A stretch of 64,000 bases of DNA from Chitinophaga sp. YR573 (GCF_900110995.1 NZ_FOJF01000001.1:1939199-2003198), one strand, 5' to 3'; shown: positions 52,182-62,107, counted from the stretch's first letter. Program-made: numbers and translations. Notes: generated by a model from the sequence alone, not told the origin.

Positions 52182-52354
52182 TCCCACTCTCCTTCCTCTC
52201 TCCGTCCTGTCTCCTTCCTGTTAACCGCGCACTTTGGCTACACTCATTAGTCTGTTATAACAACCATTTTCCGCTTTCGATCATAATTTTTCCCGATTCG
52301 AGTGAGGCTTCTCTCCTTCAGGGTCGTCCTTTGCATTAAATATGTCAGCAACCT

Positions 52355-54817
52355 ATGTTCAATGCAATTAAGTCTACCATTTTATTAATTTTCCTCTCCG
52401 TCGCAGCTTATGCGCAAACTAATATCACCGGTGTCGTAAGAGACATCAACAATAAACCGCTGGAAAAAGTAAGTATCACCATCACCGGTAAATCCCTGAA
52501 CACAATCACAGACGAAAAAGGTCATTTCAGCTTTACCAACTTACCAGCAGGAAAATATACATTACAATTCTCCAATACAGGTTTCGAAACCATCAAAAAA
52601 ACAGTCACCAGTGGAAATCATGTAGACATCCTGCTACTCCCTTCCACAGAACAACTGCAAACAGTAGAAATCACCGGTAGAAAAGAATTAGGCTATAAAA
52701 ACACTAACTCCTTCATCGGCAGTAAAACAGCTACCGCATTAAAAGACGTTCCGCAATCCATCTCTTATGTAACCAAAGAACTGATGCAGGACCAGGCAGC
52801 AGTAAGAATGGGAGACGTCGTTAAAAACATCAGCGGTGTAAACCAGTTCACCTTCTATGATGACCTCACCATTCGCGGATTCCGTATCAACGGCGGTTCC
52901 ACCACCCAACTGATGAATGGTATGCGCACCTTCACCGGCTTCTGGAAACAACCGATGGTAAACTACCTGGAAAGAGTGGAAGTGATCAAAGGCCCTGCCT
53001 CTGCATTATTCGGCAACGCCTCTCCCGGAGGTACTGTAAACCGTGTTACCAAAAAGCCTTTAGACCAGAACAGACAATCAGTAAGTATCACAGCCGGCAG
53101 CTTTAACACAGTACGTGCATTGGCAGATATTACCGGCCCTCTCAATCACAAAAAAACGGTCCTCTATCGCTTAAACCTGGGTTACGAAGACGCTAAGTCT
53201 TTCCGCACCCTGCAATTTGATAAAAACATCGTCATAGCGCCATCCCTCTCCTTCCTGCCAACAGACAGGACAAGGATAAACATAGACTTCGTATACAACA
53301 GGTCAAGAAGCAGGTTAGACAGAGGACAATCCATCTTCAACGGACAAGATCTCTACTCTACACCTATCTCTCAGTCGCTGAATGCTAAAAACGATTACCT
53401 CAATGAAGCTACCTACACCGCAATGGCTTCACTCACACACCAGTTCAACAACAAACTGGCATTCAACGTCGCCTACCTGCGTACCGGATACGATCAGAAC
53501 TTATTGGAACACCGCAGCTCTAACTCATACGCACCGGATTCTGCGGGTAAAGTCATCAACAATCTCGTGGCCCGGCAGGTATTCAGACGTGAATTAAACC
53601 AGCACAGCGACAACGCTTCTGCTTATTTCACCTACGATGCCAACACCGGTAAAGTAGGACACAAACTATTACTTGGCTACGACTACTCACAAACAATGGT
53701 TCCTCCTGGCTCTTACCAGTTAACGGCCAACAATTACCTGTTAAAAAGCGGAGGCACTGCAGCATATAATCCCGCGAAAGCAGCTAACTACGTGTTCTAC
53801 GATTACACACTGCCAAACGGACAAACCATCAGCATCCCTAAACCAAATGTCTCTTCTTTCGATCTCACCAAAAACGATAACAAAGAAGAAGACATGAGCC
53901 AATACATTTACAACACCGCTAACTCAGCAACCAAACCAACCTACGCAAGTCTGGGCGGATTATATTTACAGGATCAGCTGAAGCTGGGCAACTTACAGTT
54001 ACTGGTAGGTCTGCGCTACGAAACCTATACAGACAGGGCCAATTACAAAACAGACACCGTTAAAAAGGTGAGACAACATGCGCTTTTACCACGTATTGGT
54101 TTAGTATACAGCCTCACTAAAAACATTAACCTCTACGGTATCTATACAAAAGGTTACAATCCACAGGATGCAGCTACTCAGTCAAACCCGCTTTCCGGCG
54201 GACCATTTGATCCCTTGCAAAGTGAACTCATTGAAGGTGGTCTTAAAACAGAATGGTTCAATGGCCGTTTAACAGCCAACGCTTCTGTATACCGCATTAT
54301 TCAAAAGAACAGTTTATATAGCGCGGATAATACAGAACAACCAGACCTGATGGTACAGATCGGACAGGAAACTGCCAAAGGAGTAGAATTCGATGTGGCC
54401 GGACAAATCACCGATAACTGGAACATGATCATGTCCTACGCCTACAACGACGCTACCATTACCCAATCCGGTAAAACAGATGCAGACCTGGTAGGTGTAC
54501 AGAAACCAAATGCCCCTAAACATCAGGGAAATATCTGGACAAAATATACCATAGCTAATGGAGTTGTAAAAGGATTAGGTGCAGGTATAGGGGCCAACTT
54601 CGTTACAGAAAGAAACGTTTCTCTCAACAAAGTTCAGCACCTTCCGGGATATACATTACTGAATGCTGCACTTTATTACAAATGGAACAAAGTACGTATA
54701 CAGTTTAATTTCAATAACATTACTGACAAAATATACTGGGTGGGAGGATATGATTATCTTCGCCTTTTTCCCGGCGCACCGAGGAGCTGGCAGACTACCC
54801 TTACTTATACTTTTTAA
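52355..54817 (+). CDS. TonB-dependent siderophore-type receptor
   Basis: This 820-residue outer-membrane receptor has a signal peptide (about 1-20), a CarboxypepD_reg domain (about 22-105), a plug with DVPQSISYVTKELMQDQ and VEVIKGPASALFGNASPGG (about 130-225) and a barrel ending in TLTYTF. The plug motifs are typical of ferric-siderophore receptors. The following PepSY gene overlaps it by one base, supporting iron uptake with reduction. No siderophore synthesis genes are near. Its position between moaA and moeB makes a metal other than iron worth considering. No TAnnTTTG match was found in the 173-base upstream gap (52182-52354). Confidence 0.93.
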   Translation: MFNAIKSTILLIFLSVAAYAQTNITGVVRDINNKPLEKVSITITGKSLNTITDEKGHFSFTNLPAGKYTLQFSNTGFETIKKTVTSGNHVDILLLPSTEQLQTVEITGRKELGYKNTNSFIGSKTATALKDVPQSISYVTKELMQDQAAVRMGDVVKNISGVNQFTFYDDLTIRGFRINGGSTTQLMNGMRTFTGFWKQPMVNYLERVEVIKGPASALFGNASPGGTVNRVTKKPLDQNRQSVSITAGSFNTVRALADITGPLNHKKTVLYRLNLGYEDAKSFRTLQFDKNIVIAPSLSFLPTDRTRINIDFVYNRSRSRLDRGQSIFNGQDLYSTPISQSLNAKNDYLNEATYTAMASLTHQFNNKLAFNVAYLRTGYDQNLLEHRSSNSYAPDSAGKVINNLVARQVFRRELNQHSDNASAYFTYDANTGKVGHKLLLGYDYSQTMVPPGSYQLTANNYLLKSGGTAAYNPAKAANYVFYDYTLPNGQTISIPKPNVSSFDLTKNDNKEEDMSQYIYNTANSATKPTYASLGGLYLQDQLKLGNLQLLVGLRYETYTDRANYKTDTVKKVRQHALLPRIGLVYSLTKNINLYGIYTKGYNPQDAATQSNPLSGGPFDPLQSELIEGGLKTEWFNGRLTANASVYRIIQKNSLYSADNTEQPDLMVQIGQETAKGVEFDVAGQITDNWNMIMSYAYNDATITQSGKTDADLVGVQKPNAPKHQGNIWTKYTIANGVVKGLGAGIGANFVTERNVSLNKVQHLPGYTLLNAALYYKWNKVRIQFNFNNITDKIYWVGGYDYLRLFPGAPRSWQTTLTYTF

Positions 54818-55968
54818 TGATGAAGAAGATTATCGGATGGTTACATCTATGGCTGGGCATCGGCTCAGGATTAATAGTATTGATCGTGGCTTTGAGTGGC
54901 AGTCTGCTGGTATTTGAGGACGAGCTGGAACATATTTTCCAGCCTTCTCTTTATTATGTACAGGTGCCACAACAGGCAGAAAAAATATCTACAGATATCC
55001 TGGCAGAGAAAGTACAGCAAGCCTACCCGGATTTCAAAGCAAACTACATTATTGTAGAGCCTGAAGCCAACCGTACCGTACTCTTCTCTCAAAGAAAAGG
55101 AAAAGCAGGTAAAGGCAATGGTAAAGTAATGCTGATAGCTGTTAATCCTTATACCGGACAGATCATAAAAGCCGTAGATGAAAAAGGCCGCTTCTTTGCA
55201 GTAGTACTCCGTTTACATCGTTACCTCTGCATGGGTGATACCGGTAAAATCATCACCGGCATTTCATGCAGTATCTTTACCATCCTCATCATTACCGGAC
55301 TCGTTCTCTGGTGGCCTAAAAGAAACAATCGTAAACAACGCTTCAGCGTAAAATGGAATGCTTCTTTTAAACGTCTCAACTGGGACCTTCACGCTATCTT
55401 CGGTTTTTATATCAATATTTTCGTGTTGATGATTTCCTTAACAGGATTAGTGTGGAGTTATAAATGGGTGAACAATCTTGTTTTCTATGCACTGGATGGA
55501 AATACAAAATCTACCAAAATGAAAGTACCTGAAAGCCAGCCGGTAAAAGGTACTCACATTGCTTACCTGGATAAAATGCTGAACACCACCAATGAGAAAT
55601 TAACGCATCCCGGTACCATCATGATCCGCTTTGCAGAGAATGACAGTCTTGCCGTAGCTGTTTCAAAAGTCAATACCACTGCCTCTATCAGTAACGTAGT
55701 AGACTTTATGTATTTCCAGAAAGGAACAGGAGAGCTGGTGCAGGAACGTCTTTATGCAAAAGAAAGTAAGGGCATGAAAGCAAGAAGATTATTCTATCCC
55801 ATACATACAGGAAGTATCTACGGATGGCCTACAAAAATACTCGCATTAATTTGTGCATGGGTAGCCGCCTCATTACCAATAACAGGATTGATGATATGGC
55901 TGGGCAGGAAGAAAAAACAAAAGCCATCACTGAAAAAACATGTGAACGCCCGCGTACAATATCAATAA
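54817..55968 (+). CDS. PepSY-associated transmembrane protein
   Basis: This 383-residue inner-membrane protein of the PepSY_TM family is often paired with siderophore receptors and proposed to act as an iron-siderophore reductase. It starts with MMKKIIGWLHLWLGIGSGLIVLIV, the conserved first helix with His. Further helices lie at about 145-165, 195-215 and 340-360, with periplasmic PepSY regions between. LHRYLCMGDTGK near 130 is a family hallmark. The first base overlaps the receptor stop. The last 42 bases overlap the convergent TauE gene. Confidence 0.9.
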   Translation: MMKKIIGWLHLWLGIGSGLIVLIVALSGSLLVFEDELEHIFQPSLYYVQVPQQAEKISTDILAEKVQQAYPDFKANYIIVEPEANRTVLFSQRKGKAGKGNGKVMLIAVNPYTGQIIKAVDEKGRFFAVVLRLHRYLCMGDTGKIITGISCSIFTILIITGLVLWWPKRNNRKQRFSVKWNASFKRLNWDLHAIFGFYINIFVLMISLTGLVWSYKWVNNLVFYALDGNTKSTKMKVPESQPVKGTHIAYLDKMLNTTNEKLTHPGTIMIRFAENDSLAVAVSKVNTTASISNVVDFMYFQKGTGELVQERLYAKESKGMKARRLFYPIHTGSIYGWPTKILALICAWVAASLPITGLMIWLGRKKKQKPSLKKHVNARVQYQ

Positions 55969-56667
55969 AGCGGTAGCCCCTTCAACGATACGGGGCTTCA
56001 GTACAGCTGCGGATAATCTCGCACCTATCTGACCGCCAACAATAACGGATAACAACAAAGGACCAGCAAAATGCCAATCAAGCGTTAGCTGGTTTTTTGC
56101 TGCCTGGCCTAATAATCCGCTGATAGAATTTACAAGGATAAAAAAGCTGCATAACCCCGCGATATTCTTCGCCGTATCATATCTCCCCAAACGTAAAATA
56201 GGCGATAAATAAATACCTCCACCTATCCCGGTCATACCGGAAAGGAAGCCAATAAAAGCACCGATAATACCATATTTCAGATTCCCCTTTTTATCTTCAT
56301 CCGGCACATAATTCTTCTCTGCAAATAAACGATAACACATCAGCAGCGCAGCTACTGTAAGCGCAATCCCTAACAATAAAAAAAACGTCTTTTGTTTTAG
56401 AGGAAGATACCCGCCGATAAATGCCATCGGTATACTCGCTAAACTTATCTGCCAGGCCTTTTTCATAGGTAAATGCCCTGCACGATAGAAATGATATACC
56501 CCACCGGCAACTACTACAATATTGCAAAGTAATGCAGTAGATTTCATCAGATGAAAATCTACATTCGCCAATGCCATTAAAGCAAGATAACTGGAACCTC
56601 CGCCAAATCCGGCAGAAGCATATAACAATGCGATGATGAAAAATAAAATGCAAAGCTCTACTGACAT
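55927..56667 (-). CDS. TauE/SafE family permease
   Basis: This 246-residue inner-membrane protein of the TauE/SafE family (sulfite, sulfonate or other anion transport) has about eight hydrophobic helices. The duplicated family motif appears as SAGFGGGSSYLAL near residue 18 and SGMTGIGGGIYLSPIL near 143. It ends 42 bases inside the convergent PepSY gene and starts 1 base after the moeB stop, so it is co-transcribed with moeB and the GNAT gene. Substrate unknown; the sulfur-transfer context makes sulfite or thiosulfate plausible. Confidence 0.88.
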   Translation of the reverse strand: MSVELCILFFIIALLYASAGFGGGSSYLALMALANVDFHLMKSTALLCNIVVVAGGVYHFYRAGHLPMKKAWQISLASIPMAFIGGYLPLKQKTFFLLLGIALTVAALLMCYRLFAEKNYVPDEDKKGNLKYGIIGAFIGFLSGMTGIGGGIYLSPILRLGRYDTAKNIAGLCSFFILVNSISGLLGQAAKNQLTLDWHFAGPLLLSVIVGGQIGARLSAAVLKPRIVEGATALLILYAGVHMFFQ

Positions 56668-56668
56668 G

Positions 56669-57751
56669 TTAATACATATTCATTTCAGGATCTATTTCAT
56701 TCGCCCACGCATGAATCCCACCTTCCACATTATACACCGGAGCAAAGCCCCCCGCATACAACTGATTCGCTATCATCCTGCTTCTCATTCCATGATGACA
56801 AAGCAATACTAACGGCTTTTCTTTATCAAACTGTGAAGCTACCTGTCCAACCATCCGCATCGGGATATGCATTGCCTGCGGCAGATGACAGATCTCCCAT
56901 TCATGAGCTTCCCGTACATCTATCAACTGAATATCACGGCCCTCTTCCAGCCACTGCTGCAACTGTTTCACTGAAAGATTTTTCACTCCACCAGTATCAC
57001 AAGGCTGTTCATAATCCGCCTGCAGACTTTTAATATCATGATTACCCGCAACAGCTTTCACCTGAAACACATGATGCGTATTATACAATGTATCAATCGT
57101 CAGCAACTGATCTTTCAGTACTTCTCCTATCCCACAGATAATCTTTACGGTTTCATTCGCCTGGTAACTGCCTATAATCCCCGGCAGAATACCTAACACA
57201 CCGATATCACTGCAATTCAGCATAGCACCGGCTTCCGGCTGTTCCGGAAACAAACAGCGATACGTAGCGCTGCCTTTATAATTAAACACACTCACCTGTC
57301 CTTCATACTTATGAATAGCTCCGTACACAAAAGGTTTTTGCAGCATCACACAGGCATCATTCACCAGGTATCGTGTACCAAAATTATCCGAGCAGTCAAC
57401 AACAACATCATAATTTTTGATAATAGCCAGCGCATTATCAGGCGTCAGCCAGGTATCATGAGGTATAAAAGTGATCTCCGGGTTTAACTGTTGCAGGCGT
57501 TTGACAGCCATCTGCAATTTAGGCTTGCCGGTATCTTCTGTATTATAGATCACCTGGCGTTGCAGGTTGGTAACAGAGATCGTATCATGTTCTACTATGC
57601 CCAGTGTACCTACACCCATAGCGGTAAGATATTGCAATACGGGAACACCTAATCCCCCTGCACCTATCACCAATACTTTTGCATTATGCAGCAGCTGTTG
57701 TTTCTCCGGGCCAAAGCCCTCCAGTTTTAATTGTCTGTCGTATCGTTGCAT
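56669..57751 (-). CDS. moeB: MoeB/ThiF adenylyltransferase fused to rhodanese
   Basis: This 360-residue E1-like enzyme adenylates the MoaD C-terminus; the rhodanese domain can deliver sulfur. The ThiF domain (1-245) has the ATP site VIGAGGLGVP (28-37), the NLQRQVIYNTEDTGKPK region and VVDCSDNFGTRYLVN (117-131). The rhodanese domain (257-360) has its catalytic cysteine at 318 (LLCHHGMRS). The zinc-binding CxxC pairs seen in many MoeB proteins are missing. The gene overlaps the GNAT stop by one base. It completes the sulfur-transfer part of the Moco set together with moaD and moaE. Confidence 0.92.
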   Translation of the reverse strand: MQRYDRQLKLEGFGPEKQQLLHNAKVLVIGAGGLGVPVLQYLTAMGVGTLGIVEHDTISVTNLQRQVIYNTEDTGKPKLQMAVKRLQQLNPEITFIPHDTWLTPDNALAIIKNYDVVVDCSDNFGTRYLVNDACVMLQKPFVYGAIHKYEGQVSVFNYKGSATYRCLFPEQPEAGAMLNCSDIGVLGILPGIIGSYQANETVKIICGIGEVLKDQLLTIDTLYNTHHVFQVKAVAGNHDIKSLQADYEQPCDTGGVKNLSVKQLQQWLEEGRDIQLIDVREAHEWEICHLPQAMHIPMRMVGQVASQFDKEKPLVLLCHHGMRSRMIANQLYAGGFAPVYNVEGGIHAWANEIDPEMNMY

Positions 57752-58296
57752 TATAAGTTCTTTATCCTTTTACACATCAGTATCGTATCTCCATAAGCGC
57801 CATCTTTCTGACGCACACCCTGTGGCATCCTGCCATATTCCATAAAACCGAAGTTACGGTATAACTGAATAGCCCTTTCGTTATTGGAAAACACACTAAG
57901 ATGAACAATCTCCATGTCTTTATGCTGCTCCGCCCAGCGTAACCCGGCAGTCACCAGCCTTCTGCCTATGCCCATATTCCAGTAGGGATGCAGCACGCCA
58001 ATACCCAGCTGCCCCAGGTGAGCCTGTTTCCAGAGATCAGGTTGTTTAATAGTAATAGACCCTACCAGCTGACCGGCACTGACTGCCACCAGCAATAAAT
58101 CCTTTTTATCATCCCTGAAAGAATGAATAAAATCCTTTTCACTTTCTATGGATAGTTCGGATGCTTCCCTCAGTGTAAACAGCAGGAAATCCGTTTCATT
58201 TGTCAGCTGACGGAAATAGGCAAGCATAGCCGGTGCATCTTCAACGGTTGCCTTGCGAATCTCCAATCCCTGTCCATTAGGTAAAAAGTGGTGCAT
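57751..58296 (-). CDS. GNAT family N-acetyltransferase
   Basis: This 181-residue acetyltransferase has the acetyl-CoA-binding motif GIGRRLVTAGLRWAEQ near residues 113-128, preceded by LGQLGIGVLHPYWNMGIG. A C-terminal FSNNERAIQLYRNFGFMEYG segment follows, resembling RimI/RimJ-like enzymes. The substrate cannot be deduced. The stop overlaps the moeB start by one base, so it heads the moeB-tauE transcript. Confidence 0.92.
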   Translation of the reverse strand: MHHFLPNGQGLEIRKATVEDAPAMLAYFRQLTNETDFLLFTLREASELSIESEKDFIHSFRDDKKDLLLVAVSAGQLVGSITIKQPDLWKQAHLGQLGIGVLHPYWNMGIGRRLVTAGLRWAEQHKDMEIVHLSVFSNNERAIQLYRNFGFMEYGRMPQGVRQKDGAYGDTILMCKRIKNL

Positions 58297-58313
58297 ACGG
58301 TAAAGTTAATTAC

Positions 58314-58352
58314 AAAAAAAAGAGGGTGTATCAAATTTCTGACACACCCTCT
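58314..58352 (-). terminator. Rho-independent terminator of serS
   Basis: Arms at 58321-58329 and 58344-58352, with a loop of 14 bases that can pair further, are followed on the minus strand by at least seven T. It begins 22 bases after the serS stop. Confidence 0.88.
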
Positions 58353-58373
58353 CCTGATTAATTATTTAAATTA

Positions 58374-59645
58374 TTATGCAATCTTATCGCTACCAAAATA
58401 GGGTTGCAATACCGCAGGGATCTTAATACCATCTTCTACCTGGTTATTCTCCAGGATACAGGCAAGAATACGCGGTAACGCCAGGGAACTCCCATTTAAG
58501 GTATGTACCAGCTGTGGTTTACCGGTACCATCTTTAAAGCGGATCTTGGCACGGTTTGCCTGGAATGTTTCCACATTAGATACGGAACTTACTTCCAGCC
58601 ATCTCTGCTGAGCAGTGCTGTATACTTCAAAATCATAAGTAAGTGCAGAGCCAAAACCCATATCACCACCACACAGTTTTAAGATACGGTAAGGCAGTTC
58701 TAATGCCTGTACCAGCTTCTCTACGTGCAATACCATTTCTTCCAGTACATCATAAGATTTATCCGGATGTACGATCTGTACCAGTTCTACTTTATCAAAC
58801 TGATGCAGGCGGTTCAATCCACGTACATGTGCGCCATAAGAACCTGCTTCACGACGGAAACAAGGTGTATAGCCGGTCATTTTTACTGGCAGGTCGGTAT
58901 CCTTCAGAATCTCATCCCTGTAAAGGTTTGTCAGTGGTACTTCCGCAGTAGGGATCAGGTATAACTCATCCTCACCTACAAAATACATCTGACCTTCCTT
59001 ATCCGGTAACTGACCGGTACCATAGGCAGAAGCAGCATTCACCATATGCGGTGGCTGGAATTCCGTATACCCGTTATCGATATTGAAATTGAGGAAATAC
59101 TGGATCATGGCACGTTGTAAACGGGCGCCCTTGTTTTTGTAAACAGGGAAACCAGCGCCGGTGATCTTATTCCCCAGCTCAAAATCAATCAGGTCGTATT
59201 TCTTAGCAAGGTCCCAGTGAGGAACAGCGCCTGCATATAACACAGGTACGGTACCACCCTTACGGACCTCTACATTTTCTTCCGGAGTTTTACCTGGCGG
59301 TACATCCGCAGCAGGCAGGTTTGGCAGCTTGATCAGCACATCGTGCAGGGCTTTCTCTGTAGCAATGAGTTCTTCATTGGCAGGCTGCAGTCTTTCTTTC
59401 AGTGATGCTACTTCCGATTTACGGGCTTCCGCTTCTTCTTTCTGACCTTGTGCCATCAGCTTACCAATCTCTTTGGAGGCTGAATTTATTTTGGCTTGTG
59501 TCTCATCGTATTCCAGGGTCAGCTTCTTGCGCTTGTCGTCCAGCACCAGGATTTCTTCCACCAGATCCAGCTCCTTGAAGTTTTTCAAAGCGAGCCGTTC
59601 CAGCACCAGGGCCTTATTTTGACGAATGAACGGAACTTGTAACAT
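58374..59645 (-). CDS. serS: Serine-tRNA ligase
   Basis: This 423-residue class II aminoacyl-tRNA synthetase has an N-terminal long antiparallel coiled coil (about 28-100) that grips tRNA-Ser and a catalytic core with motif 2 CFRREAGSYGAHVRGLNRLH (about 260-280). Motif 3, NGSSLALPRILACILENNQ, lies near 385. Full length. It has its own promoter at 59671-59678 and terminator at 58314-58352. Confidence 0.98.
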   Translation of the reverse strand: MLQVPFIRQNKALVLERLALKNFKELDLVEEILVLDDKRKKLTLEYDETQAKINSASKEIGKLMAQGQKEEAEARKSEVASLKERLQPANEELIATEKALHDVLIKLPNLPAADVPPGKTPEENVEVRKGGTVPVLYAGAVPHWDLAKKYDLIDFELGNKITGAGFPVYKNKGARLQRAMIQYFLNFNIDNGYTEFQPPHMVNAASAYGTGQLPDKEGQMYFVGEDELYLIPTAEVPLTNLYRDEILKDTDLPVKMTGYTPCFRREAGSYGAHVRGLNRLHQFDKVELVQIVHPDKSYDVLEEMVLHVEKLVQALELPYRILKLCGGDMGFGSALTYDFEVYSTAQQRWLEVSSVSNVETFQANRAKIRFKDGTGKPQLVHTLNGSSLALPRILACILENNQVEDGIKIPAVLQPYFGSDKIA

Positions 59646-59670
59646 TGTATAGCTATTGATTAAATTTTGG

Positions 59671-59678
59671 CAAATATA
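59671..59678 (-). promoter_or_regulatory. -7 promoter element (TATATTTG) of serS
   Basis: An exact TAnnTTTG match on the minus strand, 26 bases upstream of the serS ATG and directly beside the nadE stop codon. Confidence 0.55.
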
Positions 59679-59679
59679 A

Positions 59680-61344
59680 CTAACTTAAATACTTTCCTAC
59701 TATAGGTACTCTTCTCCCTACCCCAAAGGCTTTGGAAGATACCCTGATAATAGGGCAGAACTGATTACGCTTGTACTCATTATTATTCACCATCTTCAGC
59801 GTACGGGCTACCAGTGCAGCATCAAAGCCCTGGGCGATGATTTCACGCGGTCCCTGACGACGCTCTATATACTGATATAACAATGTATCCAGAATAGCAT
59901 AATCAGGCAAACTATCACTATCCTTCTGATCCGGACGAAGTTCCGCCGAAGGCGCCTTCTCAATAATATTCACAGGAATGATCTCTTCATTTCTGTTGAT
60001 ATACCTTGCCAGCGCATACACCTGCATCTTGTATACATCTCCCAGTACAGACAATCCACCGGCCATATCACCATACAGCGTACCATACCCGGTAGATAAC
60101 TCACTCTTATTGGATGTATTCAGCAGGATATACCCGAACTTATTAGACAATGCCATCAGCAGGTTCCCACGGATACGCGACTGCGTATTCTCTTCCGCCA
60201 CATTAAAAGGCAATCCCATAAAGAAAGGGTCCAGCGTTTGCAGGAACATCTCATAGATATCATTAATCCGGATGATATCATAAGGATTATGCAGTTTTTT
60301 AGATAATGCCACCGCATCATCTACAGAATGCTCTGTAGAATAAGGTGAAGGCATCAGCACTGCACGTACATTATCTTTTCCCAAAGCTTCAACGGCCAGG
60401 GCCAGTGTTACTGCGCTGTCAATACCACCGGAAGAACCTAAAATAGCTTTCGTAAAGCCCATCTTCCCGAAATAATCCTTAATCCCCAGCACAAGCGCAT
60501 TGTAGATACGATCTATATTATATTCGGGTTGTAATCCTGTAATAGGCGTATAATCACTGCTGGTGATTGTACCATCATAAGCTTTTAAATCTTCCAGTAC
60601 CACCCCATCCATTGCCTCTTCGAAATAAGGCATTTCTTTCACAATATTTCCCTGTGCGTCAACGATCAGTGAACCGCCGTCAAACACAACTTCCGTCTGA
60701 GAACCCACGGTACAGCTATAAAACAGCGGGATCTTATACTTCAATACATTCGCACGGATGATCTCCTTACGTTTCTGCTGCGCATCATAATCAAACGGAG
60801 AAGCGGAGATATTGATGATCACATCCGGCTGTTGTTCTATCAGCTGATCCATCGGACAAATCCGGTACAGGGGATTATCTCCCAGGTTCCAGATATCCTC
60901 ACAGATGGTTATTGCCAGTTTCTTTCCTTTAAAAGGGACCACATTCCAGGCATAAGCCGGTTCAAAGTAGCGGTATTCATCAAACACATCATAGGTAGGC
61001 AGCAGTGTTTTATGGATCACCTGTTTTACTTCCCCTTCATACAGGAACCAGGCAGCATTAAACAGGTCCTTTCCTTCCTGCTGCGGGTTACGGGCAGGTC
61101 CGCCTACCAGTACCGCGATATTATGAGTATGTGCTTTTATAGTATCGATGGCAGCATAACATTGCTGTATAAAATCTTCAAATTCCAGGAAATCACGGGG
61201 AGGATAACCACATACGCACAATTCGGAGAACACTACCAGATCGGCTCCCTGCGCTGCTGCATCTTTTATCCCCTGAAGGATCTTCTTCGTATTCGCCTCA
61301 AAATTGCCTACATGATAGTTCTGCTGTGCCAGTATAATTTTCAT
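59680..61344 (-). CDS. nadE: Glutamine-dependent NAD+ synthetase
   Basis: This 554-residue two-domain enzyme makes NAD from nicotinate adenine dinucleotide. The N-terminal nitrilase-like glutaminase has the Glu41-Lys112-Cys148 triad (FSELCVCGYPP, HKTLLPTY, ITICEDIW). The C-terminal ATP pyrophosphatase domain has the P-loop SSGGIDSA at about 304-311. Length is typical of the NadE(Gln) shorter class. The gene lies 13 bases after a beta-barrel gene on the same strand, probably co-transcribed. Confidence 0.97.
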   Translation of the reverse strand: MKIILAQQNYHVGNFEANTKKILQGIKDAAAQGADLVVFSELCVCGYPPRDFLEFEDFIQQCYAAIDTIKAHTHNIAVLVGGPARNPQQEGKDLFNAAWFLYEGEVKQVIHKTLLPTYDVFDEYRYFEPAYAWNVVPFKGKKLAITICEDIWNLGDNPLYRICPMDQLIEQQPDVIINISASPFDYDAQQKRKEIIRANVLKYKIPLFYSCTVGSQTEVVFDGGSLIVDAQGNIVKEMPYFEEAMDGVVLEDLKAYDGTITSSDYTPITGLQPEYNIDRIYNALVLGIKDYFGKMGFTKAILGSSGGIDSAVTLALAVEALGKDNVRAVLMPSPYSTEHSVDDAVALSKKLHNPYDIIRINDIYEMFLQTLDPFFMGLPFNVAEENTQSRIRGNLLMALSNKFGYILLNTSNKSELSTGYGTLYGDMAGGLSVLGDVYKMQVYALARYINRNEEIIPVNIIEKAPSAELRPDQKDSDSLPDYAILDTLLYQYIERRQGPREIIAQGFDAALVARTLKMVNNNEYKRNQFCPIIRVSSKAFGVGRRVPIVGKYLS

Positions 61345-61357
61345 CTATCGGGTATTT

Positions 61358-62038
61358 TTAAAAAAAGAGTCCAAGTTTCAGTGCAAAGCTATTCATATTT
61401 ACCTTGCCATCATTCCATTTGGCATTCCGGGTAACATCCACGAAGCCATTCTGGTAGTTTAAACCTATTACACCTGTTAACCTGTCTCCCAATGGATACT
61501 CTATCCCGCCGCCTATCAGCAGTCCCATATTGATAGGATTGATATCGCGTAATACATTCACTTTATCATAGGTGTTAGTCAGGCTGATAATGTCCGCTCT
61601 GCCACGCACCGGGAAATCCAGGTAAGTACCAAACTGTCCCCAGAAGCCAATTCCATCCCTGGAATCAGTTCTTAATTTTAAAGCAAAGGGAATCTCTATA
61701 TAAGTGAGCTTCAGATTATATTCTGCCGGGTTCTGTTTGTAATCATCCAGTCCTATACCCGCATCATATTTCAGTTTACTACCGGCAGTTGTAATCTGTA
61801 AGCCGGAAGCGATGTTATAAAGCCCGGACTGGTCCAGCGGGAAGTCCGCCATGATCCCAAAACTAATCCCTGCGCGGCCCGAATTACGTTCCACACCGGA
61901 TTCCTGGGGTTTCAGGGCTACAGCGGCGGGTGTCAATGTAAAGCCAAGGCGTACCCTGTTTTCCCTTATAAAATTCCTTTGTGCCTGTGCTGTTGCAACG
62001 AAGCTGAACAGCATAATGATCAATATTCCCTTCCTCAT
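61358..62038 (-). CDS. Outer-membrane beta-barrel protein (PorT-like family)
   Basis: This 226-residue exported protein has a signal peptide ending near AQAQ (about residue 20) and alternating amphipathic strands ending in a C-terminal Phe (LKLGLFF). It resembles the OMP_b-brl/PorT-like family. It could be an actual type IX secretion PorT, since gldB is divergent next to it, but family-level similarity does not settle this. It is transcribed with nadE 13 bases downstream. Confidence 0.78.
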   Translation of the reverse strand: MRKGILIIMLFSFVATAQAQRNFIRENRVRLGFTLTPAAVALKPQESGVERNSGRAGISFGIMADFPLDQSGLYNIASGLQITTAGSKLKYDAGIGLDDYKQNPAEYNLKLTYIEIPFALKLRTDSRDGIGFWGQFGTYLDFPVRGRADIISLTNTYDKVNVLRDINPINMGLLIGGGIEYPLGDRLTGVIGLNYQNGFVDVTRNAKWNDGKVNMNSFALKLGLFF

Positions 62039-62107
62039 GATAAATTTTATCTTTTTTTTAATACAGTATATATAATATTTTTACCTATAAGTAGTTATAG
62101 AATAAGT

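Noticed and set aside
61979..62107. Upstream extension of the gldB frame
   Set aside because: It would place 43 cysteine-rich residues before the lipoprotein signal and overlap the divergent gene's start.
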